Of a stretch of DNA of 15,659 bases, positions 1 through 4,608 are shown one piece after another. The stretch covers positions 977 to 16,635 of the forward strand of contig DBXY01000064.1 in assembly GCA_002309765.1 (NCBI GenBank). Reading direction: 5' to 3'. Numbering within the stretch: position 1 is the first letter of the stretch; each line of letters opens with the position of its first letter. A program made the translations under genes and the position numbers. The notes beneath the pieces were generated by a model. That model saw only the letters and a list, made by a program, of their open reading frames with translations. It had not been told where the DNA came from and ran no database searches. The DNA is from Verrucomicrobia bacterium UBA1200 (GTDB taxonomy: Bacteria; Verrucomicrobiota; Kiritimatiellia; RFP12; UBA1067).

Positions 1-67
1 TGTAGTGTCTATGGAAGCTACATCGGCTTTTCCATTCCCCGTTGTAGTGTCTATAGAAGCTACATCG
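1..67. repeat. Two near-palindromic 25-bp direct repeats, 42-bp period (iteron-like)
   Basis: Copies at 1-25 and 43-67 differ at one base (G/A at the 13th position). Each contains an imperfect 22-bp dyad: TGTAG and CTACA arms around a central TCTATAGA in the second copy (18 of 22 positions symmetric). The period of 42 bp is four helical turns. They lie inside the open frame of the replication-initiator-like gene and in frame with it; the single difference is silent (Ser TCT/TCC). The first copy starts at the very first base of the window, so more copies may lie to the left. Function as an origin is inference from the lambda O/ori arrangement. Confidence 0.7.
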
Positions 68-483
68 TCAGGCAAGAAAACGGGCCGGGCCTTTAGTAAT
101 CCGCTAACCGGCGTTGACGGACACCTTTCGCACTCATGCCACTTCTTCCCTTTTTTCGGCCAATAGAAGATTGGATCTTCGCCGTAACTCTCACGAACCG
201 CGGGGAAGAGCAGCCGATATGAAAACGCGCACCGCATACCGTTTGGCTCGTCCCAATCGATAAGCTTGCAGTCGCGCAAATAATCAAGGTCTCGCTTGAC
301 CGTTGCCCTGCTGGCGGTGCTGCGGTATGAATCCGCAAGCAGCAGCGCATGGGACGGGTTACATTCTAGGGTTTCGGAGTTACAGCGAACCGCCAAAGCC
401 TGAAGAACCAAAACGCGCACCGCGTCCAGTTCGGGGAACATTGGCTTAAGGTACTTTACAGCGTGGTAATATTCAAAGCCCAT
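1..483 (-). CDS. Winged-helix protein resembling phage replication initiators (3' end outside window)
   Basis: An open frame of 161 codons runs from ATG (481-483) to the window edge without a stop. The start is preceded by GGAAAGGA, 9 nt away, a good ribosome-binding site. Residues 20-92 look like the winged HTH of phage O-like/replication initiators: a helix VRVLVLQALA, then CNPSHALLLA, then the recognition part SRATVKRDLDYLRDCKLI. Residues 112-125 hold a small HECERC motif. From residue 140 the chain repeats every 14 residues (DVASIDTT at 140-147 and 154-161), encoded by the 42-bp DNA repeats described separately. It is the last visible gene of the leftward unit 1557 to 1. The family assignment rests on pattern only. 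A generic phage HTH regulator is the main alternative, and the C-terminal half is unseen. Confidence 0.65.
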   Translation of the reverse strand, partial: MGFEYYHAVKYLKPMFPELDAVRVLVLQALAVRCNSETLECNPSHALLLADSYRSTASRATVKRDLDYLRDCKLIDWDEPNGMRCAFSYRLLFPAVRESYGEDPIFYWPKKGKKWHECERCPSTPVSGLLKARPVFLPDDVASIDTTTGNGKADVASIDTT

Positions 484-507
484 CTATGGTTATCCTTTCC
501 AAGGGTT

Positions 508-542
508 CCGCCCGGTTGGTTGCCCCTATTCCAGCCGGGCGG
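508..542 (+). repeat. Inverted repeat / stem-loop, 12-bp arms
   Basis: Arms 508-519 and 531-542 pair over 12 bp with one G-U wobble in the plus-strand sense (a C-A mismatch in the minus sense), around an 11-nt loop. It lies between the mini-protein stop (559) and the ribosome-binding site of the replication-initiator-like gene. No run of T follows on the minus strand, so it is not a normal terminator. It could be a translational control hairpin of the downstream gene, a transcript-processing site, or a protein-binding palindrome. Confidence 0.5.
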
Positions 543-558
543 ATTTTCTGCCCCGTCC

Positions 559-717
559 TTACCGCCAGCGGCGCAGCCGCCAAGCGTAAGCCGCCATCCC
601 GCAATATCGCCTAAACAGCCGCCACGCGCCCACCCACCACGGAACGGGCGGCGGCGGCGGCAGCGGCTCGGTGTTCGCCCTGACATTGAGTTCCGCCAGG
701 CTCAAGTTATCGCGCAT
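559..717 (-). CDS. Small proline/tryptophan/arginine-rich protein, 52 aa, unknown function
   Basis: ATG at 715-717 overlaps the end of the preceding gene by 11 nt and follows a very purine-rich stretch (GGAAGGGGGG), so translation is probably coupled to that gene. The product begins MRDNLSLAELNVRANTEPL, then has a run of five prolines (residues 20-24), then a Trp/Arg-rich tail ending RRWR. The tail has about nine Arg and five Trp, which could make an amphipathic, membrane- or nucleic-acid-binding segment. I recognise no family. Support is the coupled start, the strong ribosome-binding site and the otherwise empty 225-bp gap. Against it is its short length and GC-rich composition, which favours chance frames. 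Confidence 0.45.
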   Translation of the reverse strand: MRDNLSLAELNVRANTEPLPPPPPVPWWVGAWRLFRRYCGMAAYAWRLRRWR

Positions 718-1261
718 TGCCGCCCCCCTTCCCCTCTTCGGCCTTGTTATAGCGCAATCCGTGCAGCGTCTGCCATTCGCTGCGGAAAGTGTCGTGGAAC
801 ACCTCCGCCTCGGTCATTAGATTCGCCAGTTCCGAAGCTATGCGGGAAAGGCATTTGCTTATCGCGCCCAGGTGATCGAGCGCAACGCCATCGGCTGACA
901 TACCCGCCAGCGCGTCAACCGCGCCCCCGAAGTGTTCGAACAGCCGGTTGAAAGCGGCGGTCTGCTGGCCGTGGTAGGTCTTCAGCCGGTTGTAGCTCAT
1001 GCGGCAGGCCGTCTCGAAGTAATCGACGGGCGGGGCTGGTTCCGGGGCCGCCGGAACGGGCGGGGCGGGTTTGAACTGCCCTTTTAGCCCCGCTTCCCGG
1101 TCAAGGATCGCCGCCGCGCCGATCACCATAATCGCGCCGTTGCTGAAACCCCAACGCTTCTTGACTTCGGCAATGTCCTTCATGCCGTCCTCGAAAACCT
1201 TCGCCCGCAGCTGGTAAACCTTCGGGGCCGCGCCCTTCGCCGTTTTGCCGTTCTTCTTCAT
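707..1261 (-). CDS. Hypothetical protein, 184 aa, possible N-terminal ribbon-helix-helix domain
   Basis: ATG at 1259-1261 comes 2 nt after the stop of the HTH gene and has GGGAGG 10 nt upstream, so the two are co-translated. The N-terminal 14 residues are basic. Residues 14-54 fit the outline of a ribbon-helix-helix DNA-binding unit: a strand (VYQLRAKV), a charged helix (GMKDIAEVKKRWG), a turn, then an apolar helix (NGAIMVIGAAAILDRE). A Pro/Ala linker follows (about 64-79), then a mostly helical C-terminal half. I do not recognise the family. The layout (small DNA-binding domain, linker, helical body) would suit an island regulator, replication or mobilisation accessory factor, but this is inference. 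Confidence 0.7.
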   Translation of the reverse strand: MKKNGKTAKGAAPKVYQLRAKVFEDGMKDIAEVKKRWGFSNGAIMVIGAAAILDREAGLKGQFKPAPPVPAAPEPAPPVDYFETACRMSYNRLKTYHGQQTAAFNRLFEHFGGAVDALAGMSADGVALDHLGAISKCLSRIASELANLMTEAEVFHDTFRSEWQTLHGLRYNKAEEGKGGGNAR

Positions 1262-1263
1262 GG

Positions 1264-1557
1264 TTATGCCACCTCCCAGTTGCCACGGTTCATGAAATCC
1301 ATAATGCTCTTGCGGCTGTACCCGATTGCGCGGGCGAACCCCGGCGGCGTGATTCTGCGGATAAGCCCGGCCCTTGCGTACCTTCGCACGGTGTGGCGGT
1401 CTTTGCCAAGGATCTTCGCGACTTCCGCAGCCGATATCACCCGGTCTTTTTCGGTTTCGCCGCCCCGCGTTTCAAGCATGGCGGCAATGTCCGCCTTGGT
1501 CATGGTTTCGTCAGCCGCCGCGATTGCGGCAATGGCCCTTTTCGTTGTGTCCTTCAT
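1264..1557 (-). CDS. Helix-turn-helix protein of excisionase/AlpA type
   Basis: 97 residues; ATG at 1555-1557 with GGAGAA 6 nt upstream. Residues 40-90 form a MerR/excisionase-like winged HTH: VISAAEVAKILGKDRHTVRRYARAGLI, followed by a wing and the closing helix YSRKSIMDFMNR. Known: small proteins of this type act as recombination directionality factors or as regulators of integrase and replication genes on phages and satellites (AlpA of P4-like elements). It is first in the leftward unit with the putative ribbon-helix-helix, mini-protein and replication genes. The 30-40 N-terminal residues are helical and charged, which is longer than a minimal Xis. It could equally be a helper HTH with another role. 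Confidence 0.75.
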   Translation of the reverse strand: MKDTTKRAIAAIAAADETMTKADIAAMLETRGGETEKDRVISAAEVAKILGKDRHTVRRYARAGLIRRITPPGFARAIGYSRKSIMDFMNRGNWEVA

Positions 1558-1576
1558 TGAACTTCTCCATTGTGTT

Positions 1577-1626
1577 TGCGACTGCCGCCGCGCCCTCGTT
1601 GGCGTTGGCGTTCACATACAGTCGCA
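1577..1626 (-). promoter_or_regulatory. Inverted repeat in the leader of the HTH-gene unit
   Basis: Perfect 8-bp arms TGCGACTG (1577-1584) and CAGTCGCA (1619-1626) flank 34 bp, just upstream of the ribosome-binding site at about 1564. The unit must start transcription between here and the terminator at 1684, but I see no convincing -35/-10 pair. The arms could be a leader hairpin or operator half-sites. Low certainty. Confidence 0.3.
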
Positions 1627-1645
1627 CCAACAATGGGGCGGGATT

Positions 1646-1770
1646 TGGCTATTTGTGGCTATTCGCTAACGGACACGGTGGACAAAAAAAGCGGCAACCC
1701 CCCATAAAAAGGGCTTGCCGCGTAAGATAAAGTTTTTTTTTGCGTGGCTATTTTTGGCTATTTAAATAGC
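1646..1770. repeat. Four TGGCTATT boxes in two 10-bp-phased pairs, plus a 14-bp palindrome
   Basis: TGGCTATT occurs at 1646-1653, 1656-1663, 1745-1752 and 1755-1762. Within each pair the copies are exactly 10 bp apart, so they face the same side of the helix; the pairs are 99 bp apart. The last copy runs into a perfect palindrome GCTATTTAAATAGC (1757-1770) that overlaps the stop codon of the 300-residue gene. The pairs bracket the terminator and the start region of the HTH-gene unit. Such phased repeats suit a small HTH regulator or excisionase; binding by the product of 1264-1557 is inference. Confidence 0.6.
1684..1721 (-). terminator. Rho-independent terminator after the integrase unit
   Basis: In the minus sense the stem is GCGGCAAGCCC pairing with GGGGGGTTGCCGC (core GCGGCAA/TTGCCGC plus CCC/GGG), loop about 7 nt, followed at once by seven T (1690-1684). 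It sits 37 bp past the stop of the 300-residue gene, so it ends the int-orf300 transcript and separates it from the HTH/replication unit. Confidence 0.85.
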
Positions 1771-2660
1771 TGGTTGTGTTCCTCTATAAACTCGTTATAC
1801 TGGATTTGTTTTTCACCGTCAATTTTCCCCTTTTCTTTGATGACTATGTTTTCCATCCAAGCTATTACCCTGTGTGGATCGGCATCCGTGCCTGGGAAGT
1901 TTGCGCCCCTTTTAGACGCGGCGGCGATTTCGCCGCTATAGAGCTTCTTGATTGTGGTCAACCCATAACCCTTAACGCTGTTGCGGCGGAAGTATGCGGT
2001 TATTTTTTGTTGCGTGATATCGCCATTTATTTTTGAATAACGCCGCTTGCCCCCGCCCGTCCGTTCAGCCGGGGCTTGCGTTTCCGCGATCGGCGCGGCG
2101 GTCTTATCATCACCGTCACCGACATTTTCTTGCCATTCTTCTAATTCGTCCTGCGCAATCTCCGTGTTTACGTATGCGGTATTCATTAGCCGTTGCCGCA
2201 GGTCTGTTTCCTCCGGCGGGATTTCGCCATCCATCAGCCCGTAGAAATATCCGACCATTGCGCGGTGAACCAAGTCTATTATCTCCCTCGCGTGTTCGCC
2301 TGCCGTGATTCCGGGCAAATCCCGAATTTTGTTGCAATAGACATCGACGGCTGAATCAACATCGCCGGGGCAATCCCAAAACAGCCCCGCCCAATCTTCG
2401 TCAAGGGCCTCCGACACTTTATCTTTTGCAGCCCCCTTTTCTTTGAGCGTGTCCACCCAGAGTTCGTGCGACCTGCACACTCCCATTTCAATGACATCTG
2501 CGAACCAGCTACGAAGAAAAAGACACCCCTCAAGGTTGTTCGCGCAAACCGGGGCGCGCCCGGCGTAAATCTCGTTGTTGACAAGGCCCACGGTCAGCAC
2601 CGCGACAAGCTTCAGCACTTCCTCCCGCCTTTGATCCGAGACAAATTTGCATTGGTTCAT
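1758..2660 (-). CDS. Hypothetical protein, 300 aa, co-translated with the integrase
   Basis: ATG at 2658-2660 overlaps the integrase stop by 4 nt (ATGA), with GGAGGTG about 7 nt upstream. I do not recognise the family. Residues 1-175 look like a soluble helical domain with several Cys and Trp. Residues 180-205 are a polar, low-complexity linker (GDGDDKTAAP onward). Residues 205-275 are basic and resemble a DNA-binding HTH (INGDITQQKITAYFRR, then TTIKKLYSGEI). It ends at TAG inside a palindrome, just before the terminator. Tight coupling to the integrase suggests a role in recombination, maintenance or defence/cargo of the element. No signal peptide or membrane segment is evident. Confidence 0.75.
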   Translation of the reverse strand: MNQCKFVSDQRREEVLKLVAVLTVGLVNNEIYAGRAPVCANNLEGCLFLRSWFADVIEMGVCRSHELWVDTLKEKGAAKDKVSEALDEDWAGLFWDCPGDVDSAVDVYCNKIRDLPGITAGEHAREIIDLVHRAMVGYFYGLMDGEIPPEETDLRQRLMNTAYVNTEIAQDELEEWQENVGDGDDKTAAPIAETQAPAERTGGGKRRYSKINGDITQQKITAYFRRNSVKGYGLTTIKKLYSGEIAAASKRGANFPGTDADPHRVIAWMENIVIKEKGKIDGEKQIQYNEFIEEHNQLFK

Positions 2661-3973
2661 TTCGCCACCTCCGTTCTCATGATTTCGGCGGCGCGTTCCA
2701 GCAGCCCCGCCCCGCGCAATTCCGCCAGAATCGCTTTAAACCGCTCTAGGATCGCTTCAGACGCGTCCGCGCCCTCGGCGGGTATGGTGGTAGCCCCTAT
2801 AGGCGGAAGAAGCTCCACCGCATTTTTGAGCGCATTTATATTGCTGTGAAAATAGTGTTCCGTCATTTTGGGGTTTGAGTGTCCGACCATATCTTGAACC
2901 AGCGCCAGCGAGACATCGCGGTTTGCAAGATATGAAACAAAATGGTGCCGCAAGCTGTGGAAACCGACTTCGACAGCGGCGCGGGCGTTGCCCTCTTTGG
3001 TGGCGCGGGTATCTATGCCGCAAGACTCAAATATCTTCTGTATACGCTTGCACAACGCGCCCCGGTCTTTACTGTACTCAACCGCAAGCCCCGGCATGAG
3101 AAAGCCGGATTTTGCGGCCAGCTCGTTTATAGCGGAACATAAAAACCTATTGAGGGGTATTCCGGCCCATTTAGAGCTTCGCTTTGCGGTCTTTGCCGGC
3201 AAAAGAGAGATAATGCCCCTTGCCATATCGACCTTGCTCCAATCCAGCAGAACCGCGTCCTTAAGCCGCAACCCCGCATGGATACCAAGCATGAACAATA
3301 GGCGCATTTCCCCCCCCACCGCCGCGCACACCCGATCCAGTTCCGCCTCGGTCAAATCGCGCCGCGTGAACCCGTCCAACTGCTTTTTTGTGATTTCCTT
3401 CCACGGGTTTGTTGTAAGCTGCGCTTCCTTCTCCAACGCTTTCCACATCGCCCGAAAGAAAGTGATATGTTTGTTGTAGGTGTTCGCGCTAACCCCGGAA
3501 AGCTGCGTCTTGCAGAACTGCCGGGCGGTTTTCTCGTCCAGCCGCCGAAGCTCCGTGATTTCGGGATAGGTAACGGCCAGCCATTCCGCCAGCTTCCGCC
3601 AGTATGTTTCATAGCCCCGCAAGGTTTCCCGGCTGGAACGCGGGTGCTTGTCGCTCTCTTCGTATGCCGCCCACGCTTCCGAAACCGCCATCGCGGGTGC
3701 TTCGTCCTCCAGCCGCTTCAGTTCGGCCTCTACGCCCATGATACGGCCTTGGATATTCTCCAACAACGCCTTTTCGCCCTTAAGCCTGAACGGGGCGGTG
3801 AACTCCTCCAGCTTCTTCAGCGCGGCCCGCTCGGTGGTTTCGCCCGTACTCTTGGCGTATCGCCTGCCGTCGTATGTCCACCGCGCCAGATAAACCCCGT
3901 TGCTTTTGAGTTCAAGATAGCCCTCACCGTTTGCCCGGCCCCGTTTTGTTCTGCCTCGTTTTGTCTTTTTCAT
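2657..3973 (-). CDS. int: Tyrosine site-specific recombinase (integrase)
   Basis: 438 residues from ATG 3971-3973. The order is a basic N-terminal tail and arm-binding-like segment (about 1-45), a core-binding SAM-like domain (about 95-190: ETLRGYETYWRKLAEW onward), and the catalytic domain. Catalytic residues are visible: Arg in GIHAGLRLKD (R236), H-x-x-R in HSLRHHF (H339, R342), His in VGHSNP (H365) and the nucleophile Tyr in EHYFH (Y374). It catalyses integration and excision of the element. Start choice: a longer frame begins at TTG 3998-4000, but AAAGGA lies only 2 nt from it, whereas the ATG has AAAGGG 6 nt upstream. Position beside the tRNA-Leu fragment fits its target. Its neighbour overlaps by 4 nt. 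Confidence 0.95.
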   Translation of the reverse strand: MKKTKRGRTKRGRANGEGYLELKSNGVYLARWTYDGRRYAKSTGETTERAALKKLEEFTAPFRLKGEKALLENIQGRIMGVEAELKRLEDEAPAMAVSEAWAAYEESDKHPRSSRETLRGYETYWRKLAEWLAVTYPEITELRRLDEKTARQFCKTQLSGVSANTYNKHITFFRAMWKALEKEAQLTTNPWKEITKKQLDGFTRRDLTEAELDRVCAAVGGEMRLLFMLGIHAGLRLKDAVLLDWSKVDMARGIISLLPAKTAKRSSKWAGIPLNRFLCSAINELAAKSGFLMPGLAVEYSKDRGALCKRIQKIFESCGIDTRATKEGNARAAVEVGFHSLRHHFVSYLANRDVSLALVQDMVGHSNPKMTEHYFHSNINALKNAVELLPPIGATTIPAEGADASEAILERFKAILAELRGAGLLERAAEIMRTEVAK

Positions 3974-4008
3974 TGCTTGCCCTTTTTTGGTATCCGCCAA
4001 TGTCCTTT

Positions 4009-4037
4009 AATGTACTAAAAAGGCGGTTTGGAAGCAA
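4009..4037 (-). promoter_or_regulatory. Candidate integrase promoter
   Basis: In the minus sense TTGCTT (4032-4037), a 17-bp spacer and TACATT (4009-4014) resemble a sigma70 promoter (4 of 6 in each box), about 35-60 bp before the integrase ATG. The adjacent AT-rich 4014-4070 stretch has ACTAAAAA at 4014-4021 and 4057-4064, and a 12-bp palindrome TAAAAATTTTTA (4059-4070). These could be integrase arm or host-factor sites. Confidence 0.45.
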
Positions 4038-4119
4038 GCATATATCACAAAAAACCACTAAAAATTTTTAATAATCGCACGAAAGCCCTATTTTATAAGG
4101 GTTTGGCGAAATATCAACA

Positions 4120-4178
4120 TCGGACTTAAAATCCGAAGCCAGTCAAATGGCGTGCGGGTTCGATCCCCGCCTCCGGCA
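4120..4178 (+). pseudogene. 3' fragment of tRNA-Leu(TAA): attachment-site scar
   Basis: The sequence gives a 5-bp anticodon stem (4120-4124/4132-4136) around CTTAAAA with anticodon TAA (4127-4129), a long class II variable arm (GCCA/TGGC, 4138-4151), and a T arm GCGGG/CCCGC with loop TTCGATC (4154-4170). It ends with the acceptor 3' strand CTCCGGC plus discriminator A (4171-4178); no CCA is encoded. The matching 5' acceptor GCCGGAG and a proper D arm are absent upstream. Only TGGCGAAAT (4104-4112) recalls a Leu D-arm start, with too short a gap to the anticodon stem. So this is not a working tRNA but the displaced end left by integration. Confidence 0.85.
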
Positions 4179-4312
4179 CTTCCAAACGCCAAATTTATAA
4201 TGGATTTCCCCTTGCTTATAACAACGGTTTTTAGCCGCCAAGATTGCATAGGGCGCAAAGATTTACACGCTCTATACGTTCTTGCATATAACTTCTTTGT
4301 ATTTCCTCTTAC

Positions 4313-4404
4313 TTGCTTTCGCTGCTGGGAGTTTTGGAGTTTTGGAGAATGAGTAAATTGATGAATTTTCTCCTTAATTCCGAGACTCCCGATAGCGAAA
4401 GCAA
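4313..4404 (+). ncRNA. Long imperfect hairpin, possible structured RNA or palindromic repeat
   Basis: Arms 4313-4332 and 4385-4404 pair over 20 positions. Read as plus-strand RNA this gives 17 Watson-Crick pairs, two G-U wobbles and one C-A mismatch; on the minus strand the wobbles become mismatches. A second nested pairing GGAGAA (4344-4349) with TTCTCC (4368-4373) lies inside. The left side also holds an 8-bp tandem GGAGTTTT x2 (4328-4343). The wobble bias hints at a plus-strand transcript, but no promoter was found and a decaying mobile palindrome is possible. Confidence 0.3.
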
Positions 4405-4412
4405 TCATCAAA

Positions 4413-4457
4413 GTTATCCTCATTTACATTTCGTGCGAAGCGCGAGCGACGGGTTAC
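4413..4457 (+). repeat. Interspersed hairpin repeat, copy A
   Basis: Begins GTTATCCTCATTTACATT and continues into a 7-bp stem closed by a GAA triloop (CGTGC-GAA-GCGCG core, 4430-4446). Copy B at 9240-9286 is nearly the same. The two bases before the core and their partners differ between copies (TT/AG here, CC/GG there) yet keep pairing. Confidence 0.7.
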
Positions 4458-4492
4458 ACGGTTAAAGTTATCAAAGCCTGTCCTCCAACACG

Positions 4493-4603
4493 TCACCCGA
4501 TGAGCATGAGTTCCGTCACTTCGACAAGCGCGGCTCGGAGTTCCGGAAGGGTATCGGCCTCAGTGAAGCACTCGCCATACCCACGCACGGTAGCGCAATC
4601 CAC
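4493..4603 (-). pseudogene. HicB-antitoxin-like remnant, 36 codons
   Basis: A short frame from GTG (4601-4603), 5 nt after the mnmA stop, to TGA (4493-4495) reads GYGECFTEADTLPELRAALV in its middle. This resembles the G-C-x-x-x-x-D-T-x-x-E-L core of the HicB/UPF0150 fold (the segment after the first strands). The usual N-terminal two strands are missing and a stop (TAG 4604-4606) precedes it, so it looks like a truncated relic rather than a working antitoxin. No HicA toxin is visible beside it. The match is by motif only and could be chance. Confidence 0.35.
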
Positions 4604-4608
4604 CTAAA

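Larger units (their letters stand above)
1..4178. mobile_element. Right end of a tRNA-Leu-integrated genetic element (satellite/phage-like island), left end outside window
   Basis: Seen: a tyrosine recombinase gene lies 147 bp from a 3' tRNA-Leu fragment that lacks its 5' half. All genes to its left are phage/island-like: an HTH protein of excisionase type, small unknowns, and a winged-helix replication-initiator-like protein with internal repeats. Known: integrases of this family recombine at tRNA genes and rebuild an intact tRNA at one end while leaving a 3' fragment at the other. Inferred: the tRNA points rightward, so the rebuilt tRNA and the other attachment site should lie left of position 1. 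No capsid, terminase or conjugation gene is visible, so the element type is undecided. The exact right boundary falls inside the tRNA fragment, probably at or near the anticodon stem-loop (about 4104-4136). Confidence 0.8.
4179..4492. other. Chromosomal flank without a gene
   Basis: I see no credible coding frame here. The one long minus-strand frame across 4088-4423 translates the tRNA fragment backwards (GGGDRTRTP), a known annotation artefact. The stretch contains an 18-20-bp-armed inverted repeat (4313-4404) and copy A of the interspersed hairpin repeat (4413-4457), described separately. Before the element arrived, this was the region downstream of tRNA-Leu. Confidence 0.6.

Noticed and set aside
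1..67. CRISPR array
   Set aside because: Only two repeats are visible, the gap is 17 bp, and they lie in frame within a gene; iteron-like repeats fit better.
3974..4000. TTG start giving a 447-residue integrase
   Set aside because: The ribosome-binding site is only 2 nt from the TTG; the downstream ATG has a well-spaced one.
4088..4423. Minus-strand 111-codon frame over the tRNA region
   Set aside because: It translates the antisense of the tRNA T arm (GGGDRTRTP), a well-known false-gene signature, and has no ribosome-binding site.
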